Positions 21,428 through 22,268 of a stretch of 22,268 bases of DNA are shown here, piece by piece (position 1 is the first letter of the stretch; every line of letters begins with the position of its first letter). The notes below the pieces were generated by a model that was not told the DNA's origin, searched no databases, and saw nothing but the letters and a program-made list of their open reading frames with translations. The position numbers and the translations under genes were made by a program. Source of the stretch: a virus; the IMG/VR virus record IMGVR_UViG_3300042884_000549, positions 1 through 22,268 of that record. One strand, given 5' to 3'.

Positions 21428-21460
21428 CAAAGCAATATGCTTTTTTCGAATCTGCAAAAT
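21428..21460 (-). promoter_or_regulatory. Minus-strand promoter, family member 3
   Basis: TTTTG (21459-21455), 19 nt, then TTGCTTTG (21435-21428). The spacer start CAGATTCGAAAA and the following GCACTCACTAACCAA are identical to member 2. It drives island III. Confidence 0.8.
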
Positions 21461-21468
21461 ACTGATGC

Positions 21469-21490
21469 AAAATAATTCAATTATTTTTTT
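21469..21490. repeat. AT-only inverted repeat between divergent units
   Basis: AAAATAATT (21469-21477) and AATTATTTT (21479-21487) are perfect inverted repeats around one C, running into more T. It lies between the minus promoter and the plus gene at 21551; an operator or weak terminator is possible. Confidence 0.35.
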
Positions 21491-21550
21491 CGCCATCGCT
21501 TAACCGAGTGAAAACCACATATTTGATAAAAAAAGCAAATCGAAAACAAA

Positions 21551-22096
21551 ATGCAAGTATTCAATTCGACCTCCGATTTGTTCAAGTCGCATCTCGCACA
21601 ACTCAAGGAGATTGGCGATGTGAACCGAGTTCTCCGGGAACTCGCCATTGATGGTGCAGCAGCAGTTGCCAAGCGAGTGCAGAACGATGGTCAGAAGGCC
21701 GATGGTTCGCAGATTGGAGAATATTCGACATCGACCTTGGCATTCGGGAAAATCACCGGGAAGTTCGGGTCGATTGCGACCAAGAAGCAACTCAACAAGC
21801 GCATGAAGGCATTCGGTGACACGAGTGAATTTTATGGTGGATACAAGGAGTTCCGGCAGTCGCTCGGCAGACAAGTCGAGTTCATCGACCTAACTCTCAC
21901 CGGAGCAATGTTCGAGGATTGGATTCCATCTCCTCTCGATGACAACTCATGGGGAGTCGGGTTTAAGTCTGCCGGGTCAGCAGAAATTGCCGGATACCAT
22001 GAGAAACGATTCGGAACTATCTTTGCACTCAGTAAGGAAGAGGAGGAACAAGCAATGGAGACTCTCAACCGAATCATCAATCAGATTCTACAATGA
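21551..22096 (+). CDS. gp10/Mu-gpG-like neck or tail-completion protein
   Basis: This is a 181-aa protein. A helical N-terminus (LFKSHLAQLKEIGDVNRVLR) is followed by RVQNDGQKADGSQIGEYSTS, and a conserved-type AEIAGYHEKRFGTIFALSKEE near the end. This pattern resembles the HK97 gp10 / phage virion morphogenesis families that join tail and head. A near-match -7 box CATATTTG (21518-21525) lies 25 nt before the ATG. The stop overlaps the next start as ATGA. The exact family is not certain. Confidence 0.72.
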   Translation: MQVFNSTSDLFKSHLAQLKEIGDVNRVLRELAIDGAAAVAKRVQNDGQKADGSQIGEYSTSTLAFGKITGKFGSIATKKQLNKRMKAFGDTSEFYGGYKEFRQSLGRQVEFIDLTLTGAMFEDWIPSPLDDNSWGVGFKSAGSAEIAGYHEKRFGTIFALSKEEEEQAMETLNRIINQILQ

Positions 22097-22268
22097 CAAC
22101 AACAATCATCTCTCCCATGGGAGCAATCTGCGAGGTCATCTCTGCGCTCCCCGGCATCAAGGTCTTGAACTATGGCGAGGCGGTCGAGGCAGTCGCTCCG
22201 AGCGATGCCGGGAACTACATCACCGAGAACGGACAAACATTCTGCTCGGTCAATGACAATGCCGACCT
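22093..22268 (+). CDS. Partial gene, probable tail terminator or neck protein
   Basis: The frame is open from the ATG at 22093 to the window end (58 codons visible: MTTTIISPMGAICEVISALP ...). It is coupled to the upstream gene by ATGA. A gene right after a gp10-like protein is commonly the tail terminator; the visible part carries no decisive motif. Confidence 0.6.
   Translation, partial: MTTTIISPMGAICEVISALPGIKVLNYGEAVEAVAPSDAGNYITENGQTFCSVNDNAD

Noticed and set aside
1-22268. CRISPR arrays, tRNA genes, integrase, attachment sites, IS elements
   Set aside because: No regularly spaced repeats, cloverleaf-like sequence, recombinase motifs or terminal inverted repeats were seen.

Overview
The window is a stretch of a tailed-phage genome (siphovirus-like, with a long tape measure protein), or possibly a prophage, from a host in the Bacteroidota. 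The host call rests on three things visible in the sequence. First, gene starts lack Shine-Dalgarno runs and have A-rich leaders instead. Second, several gene starts carry the Bacteroidota-type -7 box TAnnTTTG, in places with a TTTTG -33 box exactly 19 nt upstream. Third, the structural proteins have the look of Bacteroidota phage families. No integrase, repressor, tRNA, CRISPR array, terminase or clear major capsid gene is visible.

Layout. Plus strand 1-12795 is the tail block: a small CPYC membrane protein, a tail-chaperone-like gene with a probable -1 frameshift extension, a terminator, the tape measure protein (985 aa), four large tail/fibre/tube-type proteins and a portal-like protein with a DnaJ-type zinc motif. 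Minus strand 12792-15186 is island I: a DNMT3-like C5-cytosine methyltransferase behind an attenuator-like terminator, a conserved unknown protein, a small HExxH metallopeptidase and a PD-(D/E)XK nuclease. Plus strand 15267-17240 holds a MuF-like minor head protein fused to a C-terminal HExxH zincin domain, and a small Cys-rich protein. Minus strand 17237-18214 is island II: a zinc-ribbon protein and an M15 endolysin-type peptidase. Plus strand 18274-20161 has three overlapping small membrane proteins (holin/spanin candidates, divergent from the M15 gene) and a conserved 345-aa phage protein ending at a bidirectional terminator. Minus strand 20218-21398 is island III: five small unknown genes. 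Plus strand 21551-22268 has a gp10-like tail-completion/neck gene and the start of the next gene, probably a tail terminator.

The gene order is a rotation of the usual one: neck/tail-completion genes lie at the right end, while portal and MuF follow the tail genes. Minus-strand islands interrupt the plus-strand morphogenesis genes.

Main points for follow-up. (1) The three minus-strand islands share a nearly identical promoter and two recurring leader motifs, which suggests one co-regulated accessory regulon. (2) The MuF-zincin fusion could be a protease cargo carried in the capsid. (3) A DNMT3-like methyltransferase lies behind an attenuator. (4) By eye the window contains no GATC, ACGT or CTAG and a single AGCT, and codon choice appears adjusted to avoid them, which points to strong restriction pressure. 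(5) A probable programmed frameshift precedes the tape measure gene.
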